Below, one piece after another: positions 17,398 to 25,192 of a stretch of DNA of 64,000 nt. A model generated the notes under the pieces. It ran no database searches and was not told the DNA's origin. It saw only the letters and a list, made by a program, of their open reading frames with translations. The stretch spans positions 1 to 64,000 of the forward strand of contig CAZBNG010000003.1 of assembly GCA_964493095.1 (NCBI GenBank), given 5' to 3'. The DNA is from CAYXSX01 sp964493095 (lineage in GTDB: Bacteria > Pseudomonadota > Alphaproteobacteria > Micavibrionales > Micavibrionaceae). The translations under genes were made by a program, and so were the position numbers. Position 1 is the stretch's first letter. The number at the start of each line of letters is the position of its first letter.

Positions 17398-18354
17398 TCA
17401 AAAATCATTCTCTGCACTGTTCTTTTTATAAATTCTGCCCCCTGCCGGATGATCCACCAAACAGGGAAACGGCATAGTTTTCACCATGCATGCTTTCAGG
17501 CCTTTTTTATAGTCGGGGAATTTTAAAACGACATCCAATTGCTGCTTGATTTTGTTATTTCTGACACGCTTGTTGTCACAGTAAAAACTCTGGATCATCG
17601 GAGCAAGTTGCGCTTCTTCATAAGGAATAAGGGGGGGAGCAGGCCGTTTTAAAAGTTCACAGGCATAGGCTATTACTTCGTGACTGGGCGCAGATTCATC
17701 ATCACACACATTGTATATGGAGCCCGGCTGCGGCTTTCTCATAGAGGCCCGCAAAACCTGAACAATATCTTCCACATGAACACGGCTAAAAGCCTGGCCG
17801 GGTTTATTGATACGCCGCGCAATACCCGCTCGCACGGAATCAAGAGCGCTGCGGCCGGGGCCGTAAATACCTGCCAGCCGGAAAATATGAACGGGCAGCC
17901 CATAAGATTCATAAAGAGAAAGCCACTGCTCTTCGGCACGCACCCGGCGTGACCCGCGCTTGGAAGAAGGGCGTAGCTCTGAATCTTCATCAACCCAGCC
18001 TCCGTCCCGGTCACCATAGACGCCTGTGGTTGAGAGATAGCCTACCCATTCTATGGTCGGAATTTTAAGAATGTCTTCGGCATAAGTCAGAAACGTAGGA
18101 TCCCCGTCATCATCGGGAGGCGTGGAAATAAGAAGATGCGTCACCCCCTCAAGCGAAAAAAGCGGATCGGCAAGCGGCACTTGTTCATCAAAAATATAGG
18201 CATCAATACCGCGAGCCTTTAGTGCTTCCCATTTTTCGTGATCGCGGGTGGTGCCGCCAAACCGCCAGATCTCCCCTCCTTGCTCCAATGCATGGGCAAG
18301 GTAGTCGCATGTATAGCCGAAGCCGAAGCAAAACAGGCTTTTCAAATCAGTCAT
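17398..18354 (-). CDS. NAD(P)-dependent epimerase/SDR family protein (YeeZ-like)
   Basis: Extended SDR, 318 aa, with an altered cofactor loop FCFGFGYTCDYLA instead of the usual GxxGxxG start. The rest follows the YeeZ group: HLLISTPPDDDGDP, GYLSTTGVYGDRDGGWVDE, FRLAGIYGPGRSALD and SRVHVEDIVQVL. The catalytic Tyr/Lys pair is not in a standard YxxxK context. The substrate is unknown. The C-terminus has a Lys/Asn-rich extension (GRIYKKNSAENDF). Confidence 0.8.
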   Translation of the reverse strand: MTDLKSLFCFGFGYTCDYLAHALEQGGEIWRFGGTTRDHEKWEALKARGIDAYIFDEQVPLADPLFSLEGVTHLLISTPPDDDGDPTFLTYAEDILKIPTIEWVGYLSTTGVYGDRDGGWVDEDSELRPSSKRGSRRVRAEEQWLSLYESYGLPVHIFRLAGIYGPGRSALDSVRAGIARRINKPGQAFSRVHVEDIVQVLRASMRKPQPGSIYNVCDDESAPSHEVIAYACELLKRPAPPLIPYEEAQLAPMIQSFYCDNKRVRNNKIKQQLDVVLKFPDYKKGLKACMVKTMPFPCLVDHPAGGRIYKKNSAENDF

Positions 18355-18363
18355 ACTTTTCCC

Positions 18364-18383
18364 AAAAAACCCGCTACTGCGGG
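18364..18383 (-). terminator. Rho-independent terminator after the glutathione transferase gene
   Basis: Minus-strand reading: CCCGC, loop AGTA, GCGGG, then six T. It lies about 55 bases after the stop of the 18437-19105 gene and just upstream of the SDR start, so it separates the two transcripts. Confidence 0.8.
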
Positions 18384-18436
18384 CAACAGATCGTTGTTCT
18401 TATTTTTTTACCGCGTTGATCATCAAGGATAGGACC

Positions 18437-19105
18437 CTAAAAATCAACATCCTCATAATGCCCGGCAGGAGCGAATCCCGGTATGCGGTCATCCAGAAGG
18501 GGTTTGAAGCTCTTGCGGGATTTGACTTTGGCATACCATTCCTGCGCCGCCTGATGCTCTTCCCACGGCACATCGCCGATATAATCTATAGAAGACAGAT
18601 GTGCCGCCGCCGCAATATCAGCCAGCGAGAAATCATCACCTGCCAGCCACTTGCGCTTTTCCGTCAGAAAACCGATATAATCCAAATGATAGTGGATATT
18701 GGCATGACCGGCACGGATAGAGGGGCCATGCGGCTCACCAAGTTTCAAAAAGCGCTTCATCAGCTTTTCGCCCACCAGATTTTCCGTTACCTCGCGGTTG
18801 AATTTCACATCGAACCAGCTTACCAGACGCCTTGTTTCAGAACGCTGCACGGGGTCCATGCCCAGCAGGTTTTCTTCCGGATAGACCTCTTCCAGATACT
18901 CACAAATCACCTGCGAATTCGCAATGGTTGTACCATCCGGTTCTATCAGCACAGGCACATCTCCTGCCGGATTCATGGCAAGGAACTCTGTACGGCGTTC
19001 CCATATCTTTTCGATCTGCAGCTCAAATTCCAGCCCTTTTTCGGCAAGCACGATCCGCACCTTCCGTGAATAAGGATGAAGCCACAAATGAAATAATGTT
19101 CTCAT
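18437..19105 (-). CDS. Glutathione S-transferase family protein
   Basis: Cytosolic GST fold. The thioredoxin-like N-terminal domain has HPYSRKVRIVLAEKGLEFE, the cis-Pro segment GDVPVLIEPDG and the glutathione-binding NSQVICEYLEE. The alpha-helical C-terminal domain has GDDFSLADIAAAAHL, the N-capping motif of GSTs. About 222 aa. I chose the ATG at 19105 (MRTLFHLW) over an upstream TTG at 19132 because AGAG lies nearby and the domain begins there. The substrate is unknown. An FNR-type box lies upstream. Confidence 0.88.
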   Translation of the reverse strand: MRTLFHLWLHPYSRKVRIVLAEKGLEFELQIEKIWERRTEFLAMNPAGDVPVLIEPDGTTIANSQVICEYLEEVYPEENLLGMDPVQRSETRRLVSWFDVKFNREVTENLVGEKLMKRFLKLGEPHGPSIRAGHANIHYHLDYIGFLTEKRKWLAGDDFSLADIAAAAHLSSIDYIGDVPWEEHQAAQEWYAKVKSRKSFKPLLDDRIPGFAPAGHYEDVDF

Positions 19106-19153
19106 AATCGACACTCTACCCGAGACATTCAATGAAGAACAGCCCTTAATGCA

Positions 19154-19167
19154 TTGATCTGAATCAA
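19154..19167 (-). promoter_or_regulatory. FNR/FixK/Anr-type box
   Basis: TTGATCTGAATCAA, an exact match to the TTGAT-N4-ATCAA consensus of FNR-family oxygen- or redox-responsive regulators. It lies 49 bases before the glutathione transferase start and beyond the end of the b561-YceI gene, so the transferase is the likely target. Confidence 0.65.
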
Positions 19168-19214
19168 TTTACCGGGCCCGGAAGATTGAGCTGTCTTTTT
19201 TAAAGGATGAAACC

Positions 19215-20405
19215 CTATTGCGCTGCTTGTACCTTTATGTCCAAAATAACAGGATTTCCAATCGCTTCCGCAGATTGCCACTCTCCCTGACCAACCCCGA
19301 AATCTAGCCGGTTAAGCGTAATTTGTGCCTGCATTACGGCGGTCTTTTGCCCCTGCCCTTCGTCGGAAACTTCCAACGTAAAGGGCATGTCGAGCGGCCG
19401 TGCCTGTCCGCGAATCGTGAGGTTGCCGTGGGCTACATACTGATTCGATCCCACAGCCTCAAAGTTGGAGGCCCGGAAACGCGCGACAGGAAAGTTCGCT
19501 GTGTCGAACCATTCAGGCCCGCGCGCCTGGGCATCACGGTCATCGCTGCCTGTTTTAATGCTCGCAATATCCACCAGGATATCAACCTGTGCCTGATTCA
19601 GCGCCGCAGGGTCGAAAACAATGGTACCGTCAAATTTTCCAAACGCACCGTTAAAAGTCTGCCCGTACTGTGTCGCTTGGAATTTTATAGAGCTCTGTTC
19701 GTGATTTATTACCCATCCTGCCTGAATCGGAATGCCAGAATCTTCCTGCTGGGACGCGTTTTCCTCTGCGGCAGCATACTCCTCTTCAAATTCTTCAAGC
19801 AGTTCATGGGACGCAAAATAAACCGGCAATGCCAGCAATATAATTGCTACGCCGGCAATCAGCGCATTACCGCCCATGCGGCGCAAGGTTCCATCCCTAT
19901 CAATGAAATGGTGCTTAAGCGCCCCTGCGAAATGAAGTCCCACAGCCGCCAAGAGCATATATCCAAAAGTCTCGTGCAGCTCTCTCGTAGCCCTGAAAAT
20001 CGCTTCATTCTTCCCTACGATATGAGGGGCCTCAAAAAGCCCGAATATATGAACCGGGAAATCGCCAGCCGAAGACATAAGCCAGCCCGTCAGCGGCATT
20101 CCCACCATGCCGGCATAAAGCAGAATATGAACAAGGTGAGCCAGCAGCTTTTCCCAGCGCGCATGAGAAGGAAGGGAAATTGGCGGGCGGCTTACAAAAC
20201 GCCAGAAAACACGCAGGATCACGAGAGCCAAGACAAGCATGCCAAAAGATTTATGCAGGCCGTATATCTGGAGCTTGAAGGGACTGGATTTAAGCTCCCC
20301 CATATAAAATCCCACCGCCAGCAGGCCGATAACAATCAGAGCCATGCTCCAGTGAAATCCCCGTGCGATCAGTCCATATTTTTCCCGCGTGTTCTTAATG
20401 CTCAT
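19215..20405 (-). CDS. Cytochrome b561 - YceI fusion protein
   Basis: 396 aa. The N-terminal half (about residues 10-175) is a four-helix bacterial cytochrome b561 with conserved heme-ligand histidines (GFHWSMALIV, GLHKSFGML, ELHETFGYMLL, LHFAGALKHHF). A fifth hydrophobic helix and an acidic linker (LLEEFEEEYAAAEE) lead to a YceI domain (about 225-396: GWVINHEQSSIKFQATQYG, GTIVFDPAALN, FPVARFRASNFE, ITLNRLDFGVGQGEW). YceI folds bind isoprenoid lipids, so the fusion suggests a membrane redox protein paired with a quinone-like ligand carrier. Follows a separate yceI by six bases. Confidence 0.9.
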   Translation of the reverse strand: MSIKNTREKYGLIARGFHWSMALIVIGLLAVGFYMGELKSSPFKLQIYGLHKSFGMLVLALVILRVFWRFVSRPPISLPSHARWEKLLAHLVHILLYAGMVGMPLTGWLMSSAGDFPVHIFGLFEAPHIVGKNEAIFRATRELHETFGYMLLAAVGLHFAGALKHHFIDRDGTLRRMGGNALIAGVAIILLALPVYFASHELLEEFEEEYAAAEENASQQEDSGIPIQAGWVINHEQSSIKFQATQYGQTFNGAFGKFDGTIVFDPAALNQAQVDILVDIASIKTGSDDRDAQARGPEWFDTANFPVARFRASNFEAVGSNQYVAHGNLTIRGQARPLDMPFTLEVSDEGQGQKTAVMQAQITLNRLDFGVGQGEWQSAEAIGNPVILDIKVQAAQ

Positions 20406-20411
20406 AACTTT

Positions 20412-21020
20412 TTACTTGTTCCCGAGTCCTTCCCCACCCTCTTCGCGGCGGTTTCCTTCCACCTCAAGACGAATATCAACTTCATCGCCAACCAGCGGCA
20501 AGCCATAAGTCATGCCAAAGTCGGAACGCTTAAGTTTGGCTGTGGCGGAAAAGCCGGAAACATATTTGCCGCTAAACGCATGCTTGCCAGAGTTATTGTA
20601 ATGCACATTCAACGTTACCGGCTTGGTAACTCCCAGAAGAGTGAGGTCGCCTGTGATCTCCGCTGTGTTTTCGCCGGTTACCTTGATATTGGTGCTTTTA
20701 AATGTCATGGCCGGAAATTTCTCAACATTGAAAAAATCCGCGCCTTTCATGTGTTCGTCCCACTTCTCATCGCCCATATCCAGAGAGGCCGTCTGAATCG
20801 TCACCTCAACGCTGGATTTTTCAGGCTCAGAACGGTTAAACAGGAAATGCCCCTCATAATCCAGGAATTCACCTTCCGATTTTGAAAAGCCAAGATGGTC
20901 TACAAAGAACAAAATCTGCGTATGCGGCTTATCAAGATCATATTGCTCAATCGCGGCCTTTGCAGAGGACATCGACATCAGGATCAATCCAAAGCAGAGA
21001 AACGGTAAAAGTTTTTTCAT
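20412..21020 (-). CDS. YceI-family periplasmic isoprenoid-binding protein
   Basis: 202 aa from the ATG at 21020, chosen over the ATG at 21035 because GGGGA then sits eight bases upstream. The signal peptide MKKLLPFLCFGLILMSMSSAKA is followed by a lipocalin-like YceI domain: DKPHTQILFFVDHLGFSKSE, HFLFNRSEPEKSSVEVTIQT, FPAMTFKSTNI and KLKRSDFGMTYGLP. Such proteins bind polyisoprenoids or amides in the periplasm. It forms an operon with the fusion gene just downstream and probably the 70-aa membrane protein upstream. Confidence 0.9.
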   Translation of the reverse strand: MKKLLPFLCFGLILMSMSSAKAAIEQYDLDKPHTQILFFVDHLGFSKSEGEFLDYEGHFLFNRSEPEKSSVEVTIQTASLDMGDEKWDEHMKGADFFNVEKFPAMTFKSTNIKVTGENTAEITGDLTLLGVTKPVTLNVHYNNSGKHAFSGKYVSGFSATAKLKRSDFGMTYGLPLVGDEVDIRLEVEGNRREEGGEGLGNK

Positions 21021-21079
21021 GACAGAAATCCCCATAAGAAATTAAAACTTTCATAAAGTTAGGAGGATTTCAACACCAT

Positions 21080-21292
21080 TCAAGAGCCCATCGTAAGATA
21101 GTGCTTATAAACGGAGATAAACGATATGGCGCCCAGAACGGCAATCACCCAGTTTAACGTGCCGTATTTCCATTTGAGAGACGAATCATTCATTAATTCC
21201 TCTCGCGTTTTCCCGCTCAGAAGATAACCGAGCAAAACCTGCCCCAACACAAAACCGCCAACAAAGCCGATAATACCAACAACATAGACCAT
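21080..21292 (-). CDS. Small two-helix membrane protein, 70 aa
   Basis: MVYVVGIIGFVGGFVLGQVL forms the first helix, a short polar loop follows (SGKTREELMNDSSLKWKYG), then the second helix (TLNWVIAVLGAISFISVYK). The pattern resembles a conserved small alphaproteobacterial membrane protein family without a known function. It lies 59 bases before yceI on the same strand, so it may belong to that operon. Divergent from uppP. Confidence 0.65.
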   Translation of the reverse strand: MVYVVGIIGFVGGFVLGQVLLGYLLSGKTREELMNDSSLKWKYGTLNWVIAVLGAISFISVYKHYLTMGS

Positions 21293-21340
21293 GGTTTTAT
21301 TTTGGTTTAAATTTCACCTAGAAACAAGATTCGAAAGTCC

Positions 21341-22171
21341 ATGCCATTATATTTCATATTTGCCCTTGCCCTTATTCAGGGAATAACGGAATTTCTTCCC
21401 ATAAGCTCAAGCGGCCATCTCGCGCTTTTTCATGCCTTTACGGATGTTGAAAGTTCACAGGCGGTTTTTGAGCAGAATTTACTCATAGATGTGTCGGTAC
21501 ACGTCGGCACATTGCTTTCCGTCCTGCTTTATTTCCGCAAGGAAATCATCGGCATGCTCTGCGGCCTTAAAAACTGTGTGTTTCAGAAAAAAGACAACGC
21601 CGACGGACGCCTTGCCTTACATATCTTTATTGCTTCTCTGCCAGTGATAATAGCGGGCTTCCTCATGAATTATTTTGAGTTTTACTGGGGCCATGCCGTT
21701 GCCCTGATCGGCTGGACCACACTCATATTCGGTATCCTGCTCTGGGTTATCGACGTCTGGAAACCTGCGGAAAAGAAACTGCAGGAAATGAGCCTTTTTC
21801 ACGCTTTTCTTATCGGCCTCTCACAGGTTTTGGCACTGGTTCCGGGCACAAGCCGCTCAGGCATTACTATGACGGCAGCACGCTATTTTGGTTATAGCCG
21901 TACGGATGCCGCCAAATTCTCGCTTTTTCTGGCAATCGTGGCAATAAGCGGCGCGGGCACGCTGGGCACGATCAACCTGATCAAAATGGATGACGTGGCC
22001 TTTACTTATGACGCCCTGATCGCGATGGCCATGTCCTTTGTGTCGGCCTGGATTGTCATTGTGCTGATGATGAAATGGCTGGAGCATGCCAGCTTCAAAA
22101 TCTTCGCCATTTACCGGATCATTCTTGGAATCGCCCTTCTGGTCCTTGCTTACAGCGGCTTTATACATTGA
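21341..22171 (+). CDS. uppP: Undecaprenyl-diphosphatase (BacA/UppP)
   Basis: Recycles the lipid carrier of cell-wall and polysaccharide synthesis by removing a phosphate from undecaprenyl diphosphate; also linked to bacitracin resistance. 276 aa. The two signatures are ALIQGITEFLPISSSGHL (residues 7-24, with the catalytic Glu) and VPGTSRSGITMTAARYFGYS (about 167-186, with the conserved Ser and Arg). The remainder is multi-helix membrane protein of the usual length. Single gene. Confidence 0.97.
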   Translation: MPLYFIFALALIQGITEFLPISSSGHLALFHAFTDVESSQAVFEQNLLIDVSVHVGTLLSVLLYFRKEIIGMLCGLKNCVFQKKDNADGRLALHIFIASLPVIIAGFLMNYFEFYWGHAVALIGWTTLIFGILLWVIDVWKPAEKKLQEMSLFHAFLIGLSQVLALVPGTSRSGITMTAARYFGYSRTDAAKFSLFLAIVAISGAGTLGTINLIKMDDVAFTYDALIAMAMSFVSAWIVIVLMMKWLEHASFKIFAIYRIILGIALLVLAYSGFIH

Positions 22172-22187
22172 GAAAACTCTTTGTTTT

Positions 22188-22202
22188 TTAAGTAAATATT
22201 AA
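22188..22202 (+). promoter_or_regulatory. CtrA-type box upstream of the 330-aa gene
   Basis: TTAAGTAAATATTAA, an exact TTAA-N7-TTAA match, ending 42 bases before the ATG at 22244. CCTATAC follows nine bases later and could serve as a -10 region. The geometry is close to that of the boxes at 14036 and 14763. Confidence 0.55.
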
Positions 22203-22243
22203 TTCCCGGCCTATACCATGAGCAGGTAACCGGGGATGATACA

Positions 22244-23236
22244 ATGGGTTTATATACTTACAGCCACCGAGGCATGACTTTTAACGTCAACATCGAGCCG
22301 CATGCTATGCCCGATGGCTCGAACGGCTTTGCCGTATCCATCGATAATCCGGACATTATGTCTGATTCTGAAAGAATGGCGGCCAATGGCGGCTCCGCGA
22401 AAAAGGCCATTATAGGAAACCCGCGCAACTATGAAGAGGAAGATCTGGCCGGTCTAATTAACCGAATAATTTTAGTCCAGCTGAAAACACGATCAGAACA
22501 GCAAATAAAAGTAGACGAAATAAACCAGGCCAAAATAGACGCTGCAGCGGCCCGCGGAGAAGTTCTGCAGGAGGGAAATTTAGCCATAACTTATGTAACA
22601 GAAGTCGGAATGAAAGAACACCTGATGGTTTCTGCCATATCCCAGACCAGCAACAATGAGGGCTTTAGAACCGATGAAAATCAGGCCGCCGTTTTACTAT
22701 ACCAGATATCAGAACAAATTCCCTTTGAAGAAATACAGGCTTATGCCGCCGAAATAAAAGAACAAAAAGTCGCCGAAGCTGCAGAAAACGAGCCGGAAAA
22801 GGCACGCGACGGAAGTTATGAATGGATAGTCAAAGACGGGCAGCTTACCGGCGTGATTACGGCTACGGCAGGTGACGGCAGCGTCATAGCCCTGACTATG
22901 CAGTATGATTTAAAAGACAGCAATATAACAGGAATGGCATCGCTATCTGATGAGCAAAAGGCATGTATTAACTCTGTTATGGAAGCTTCATCCCAAAGCA
23001 TAAACGGAAGGATGGATGGTCTGGCCGTGGCAAAAATCACGCATCAAAGCGAACATTTTGGAAATATGATTACAGAGTCTCTGGAAAGCATTTCTAGTAC
23101 AAATCTACCGTACCTTAGAAACCTATTTCCCGGCATCACAAAAACCGATCAGACAGCCCCGGAACATCAGCCTGTCTCCATCACGCTCCCTAAACCTGAG
23201 TTCTATCAGATACACACAGCTCCCGGTGTAACCTAA
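22244..23236 (+). CDS. Unknown protein, 330 aa
   Basis: I do not recognise it. It begins MGLYTYSHRGMTFNVNIEPH with no signal peptide and no membrane segment. A charged, Ala/Glu/Gln-rich middle (about residues 80-110 and 165-190, e.g. ISEQIPFEEIQAYAAEIKEQ) is probably helical. A beta-rich segment (GQLTGVITATAGDGSVIALT) follows, and the C-terminus is Pro/Thr-rich. Composition is acidic and cytoplasmic or secreted by a non-classical route. It has its own CtrA-type box and overlaps the end of rsmD tail to tail by four bases. Confidence 0.8.
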   Translation: MGLYTYSHRGMTFNVNIEPHAMPDGSNGFAVSIDNPDIMSDSERMAANGGSAKKAIIGNPRNYEEEDLAGLINRIILVQLKTRSEQQIKVDEINQAKIDAAAARGEVLQEGNLAITYVTEVGMKEHLMVSAISQTSNNEGFRTDENQAAVLLYQISEQIPFEEIQAYAAEIKEQKVAEAAENEPEKARDGSYEWIVKDGQLTGVITATAGDGSVIALTMQYDLKDSNITGMASLSDEQKACINSVMEASSQSINGRMDGLAVAKITHQSEHFGNMITESLESISSTNLPYLRNLFPGITKTDQTAPEHQPVSITLPKPEFYQIHTAPGVT

Positions 23237-23883
23237 GAAACTGGGTAGCCGTAAAACATAATCTTCGTATCGCCATAGGTTTTTTCATCAAGCGGCTCAA
23301 AAGCGGGAGGCAGCCCCTGCCTGAATGCTTTTTCTACCTCCATCACCACGATGCTTCCGTCCCGCAACCATTTCCCGGCAACAAGCTTTTCAAGAACAGG
23401 AACTATAAGCGACTGGTTATATGGGGGGTCGAGAAAAATCAGGGAAAACGGCTCGCCGGGACAATCACCTGGTTTTGTAGCATCCTTGAGGAGAAAATTA
23501 GCCGAGAATTCGTCATTGCGAGTGTCAGCGAAGCAATCTGGCGATACATTTTGCAGTTCTGGATTGCCGCGTCGAGCTGACAGCCCTCCTCGCAATGACG
23601 GCGGCATTAATACCCCCAAGTTTTGCGCATTGCGCTTTGCCAGTTCCAGAGATTCCCGCGCCTTGTCCATAAACGTGCAATGCGCCGCCCCTTGTGAAAG
23701 CGCCTCCAGACCCAGCGCCCCCGTGCCGCAAAACACGTCAAGGACGCGGGCCTCTTCCACGGCTCCCCTTGAGCGAAGAGCATTAAATATCGCCCCACGT
23801 ACTTTATCGGAAGTCGGACGGATATCGCGGCCCTTGGGTACCTCTAACCTGCGCCCGCCATATTGCCCGGCGACAATTCTCAT
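23233..23883 (-). CDS. rsmD: 16S rRNA (guanine-966-N2)-methyltransferase RsmD with an inserted repeat
   Basis: Methylates G966 of 16S rRNA during 30S maturation. From the canonical start MRIVAGQYGGRRLEVP at 23883 the protein is 216 aa. Motif I is LDVFCGTGALGLEAL (about residues 48-62) and the catalytic motif IV is FLDPPYN. Between NAQNLG (residue 90) and NFLLKDA (residue 129) are about 38 extra residues that the family lacks. They are encoded by a palindromic repeat that keeps the frame open. The longer open frame (start 23913) only adds residues derived from another repeat. Overlaps the 330-aa gene at the 3' end. Confidence 0.93.
   Translation of the reverse strand: MRIVAGQYGGRRLEVPKGRDIRPTSDKVRGAIFNALRSRGAVEEARVLDVFCGTGALGLEALSQGAAHCTFMDKARESLELAKRNAQNLGVLMPPSLRGGLSARRGNPELQNVSPDCFADTRNDEFSANFLLKDATKPGDCPGEPFSLIFLDPPYNQSLIVPVLEKLVAGKWLRDGSIVVMEVEKAFRQGLPPAFEPLDEKTYGDTKIMFYGYPVS
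23511..23600. repeat. 90-bp palindromic element inside rsmD
   Basis: The ends are a perfect 12-bp inverted repeat, CGTCATTGCGAG and CTCGCAATGACG. Inner arms also pair: TGTCAGC with GCTGACA, and AAGCAATC with GATTGCC. The end sequence is the GTCATTGCGAG type widespread in dispersed palindromic elements of alphaproteobacteria, including those of Rickettsiales. Here it contributes residues 95-125 of RsmD without a stop or frameshift. Confidence 0.85.
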
Positions 23884-23892
23884 ACCATCCCT

Positions 23893-23972
23893 CTTGTCAT
23901 TCTGAAGGAGCAACGCGACTGAAGAATCTCACTTTGCCACATGAGATCCTTCGCTTCGCTCAGTATGACAAA
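23893..23972. repeat. Second palindromic element between rsmD and rluB
   Basis: The ends are TTGTCAT and ATGACAA, with an imperfect inverted repeat inside: CTGAAGAATCTCA on one arm, TGAGATCCTTCGCTTCGCTC on the other. It belongs to the GTCATTCTGA class of dispersed palindromes, different in sequence from the element inside rsmD. It ends ten bases before the RsmD start codon and fills almost all the rluB-rsmD gap. Confidence 0.75.
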
Positions 23973-23983
23973 GTTTATAATTC

Positions 23984-24730
23984 TCATTTTTTACCCTTAA
24001 AAAATTTAGCTATCTGGTCGCGCATAACCTGCGGCTTAACTTCCTCGATTCCGCCCTTTTCAAGCTTACCCAGCTGAAAAGGCCCGTAAGAAACGCGGAT
24101 CAACCGATTAACCTTCAGGCCCAACGCTTCCATCACGCGGCGGATTTCACGGTTTTTACCCTCCCGAAGCACAACCGTAAGCCAAGAATTAGCACCCTGT
24201 GTTTTATCTAAAGTTGCCTCAATGGATTTATAATAAACACCTTCAACTTTAATACCGTCCTTGAGTTGCGCGAGCCGTGCTTCATTTACCTTACCATTCA
24301 CCCGCACGCGGTATTTGCGGCTCCACCCGGTGGCGGGCAATTCTAAAAACCGCGACAGCTCGCCATCATTGGTCAATAGCAAAAGCCCCTCTGTATTCAT
24401 ATCAAGCCGCCCGACGGAAATTAAACGCGGCAAATCCGGCGGCAAAGCGCTAAACACCGTCGCGCGCCCTTGTTCATCACGGGCGCTGGTCACCAATCCT
24501 TCCGGTTTGTGATATAAAAACAGACGGGTTTCCTCTTTGACCGCCAGCGCTTTACCATCCACCAGTATTTTATCGCCGACGGAAACATTCAGAGCGGCGG
24601 AATCTATAACCTTGCCGTTCACACTGACACGTCCCGCTTCGATCCAGCGCTCCGCATCGCGCCGGGAACAAAGCCCCGCACGTGCCATACGTTTTGCTAT
24701 TCGTTCTGTTTTGTGATTATCTTCGCTCAT
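23984..24730 (-). CDS. rluB: 23S rRNA pseudouridine synthase (RluB/RsuA family)
   Basis: Makes pseudouridine in rRNA. An N-terminal S4 RNA-binding domain (IAKRMARAGLCSRRDAERWI) is followed by the catalytic domain with the Asp in VGRLDMNTEGLLLLTNDGEL and the C-terminal REGKNREIRRVMEALG. About 248 aa from the ATG at 24730; the frame is open further upstream but those residues are antisense to tadA. The start codon overlaps the divergent tadA start by two bases in the tetranucleotide CATG. RluB versus RluE/RsuA cannot be settled without comparison. Confidence 0.9.
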   Translation of the reverse strand: MSEDNHKTERIAKRMARAGLCSRRDAERWIEAGRVSVNGKVIDSAALNVSVGDKILVDGKALAVKEETRLFLYHKPEGLVTSARDEQGRATVFSALPPDLPRLISVGRLDMNTEGLLLLTNDGELSRFLELPATGWSRKYRVRVNGKVNEARLAQLKDGIKVEGVYYKSIEATLDKTQGANSWLTVVLREGKNREIRRVMEALGLKVNRLIRVSYGPFQLGKLEKGGIEEVKPQVMRDQIAKFFKGKK

Positions 24731-25184
24731 GCAGGATGACACTATATACATGAAAGCCGCTTTGGAAGAAGCAAAACAAGCTGCCGCCCGTGACGAGGTA
24801 CCCATTGGTGCCGTGCTGGTCGATCCGGAAACAGGCGATATCATCGCCAGCGCCGGAAACCGCACGCGGGAAATGAATGACCCTTCCGCCCACGCCGAAA
24901 TGCTGATCATCCGCGCCGCCTGTAAAATGATGGGAGCCCAGCGCATTCCCGGCTACGACCTGTATGTAACGCTGGAGCCCTGCACCATGTGCGCAGGCGC
25001 GATTTCCTTCGCCCGCATCAGACGGCTTGTGATTGGCGCACCAGATCCCAAAGGGGGCGGAATCCTGCATGGTGCAAAGTTTTTTGATCAACCCACATGC
25101 CACCACCGGCCCGAAGTGATCAGCCCTGTCCTTGAACAGGAATGCGGCGAAATCCTGCGGGAATTTTTCAAAGGTAAACGCTGA
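24729..25184 (+). CDS. tadA: tRNA-specific adenosine deaminase
   Basis: Converts wobble adenosine 34 to inosine in tRNA-Arg(ACG). 151 aa. The zinc and catalytic motifs are HAEML (His ligand and the catalytic Glu) and EPCTMCAGAI (PCxxC, two Cys ligands). The start MQDDTIYMKAALEEAKQAAA is normal for the family. Divergent from rluB with overlapping start codons, so its ribosome binding site and promoter must lie within the rluB reading frame. No separate leader is possible unless transcription starts inside rluB. Confidence 0.95.
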   Translation: MQDDTIYMKAALEEAKQAAARDEVPIGAVLVDPETGDIIASAGNRTREMNDPSAHAEMLIIRAACKMMGAQRIPGYDLYVTLEPCTMCAGAISFARIRRLVIGAPDPKGGGILHGAKFFDQPTCHHRPEVISPVLEQECGEILREFFKGKR

Positions 25185-25192
25185 CGGGCGTA

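Noticed and set aside
19323..20885. 520-codon open frame on the plus strand
   Set aside because: Antisense shadow of the b561-YceI and yceI genes, which have clear domains on the minus strand; its translation shows no family features.
24731..24946. Upstream extension of RluB
   Set aside because: The extra 72 residues are antisense to tadA and precede the normal S4-domain start.
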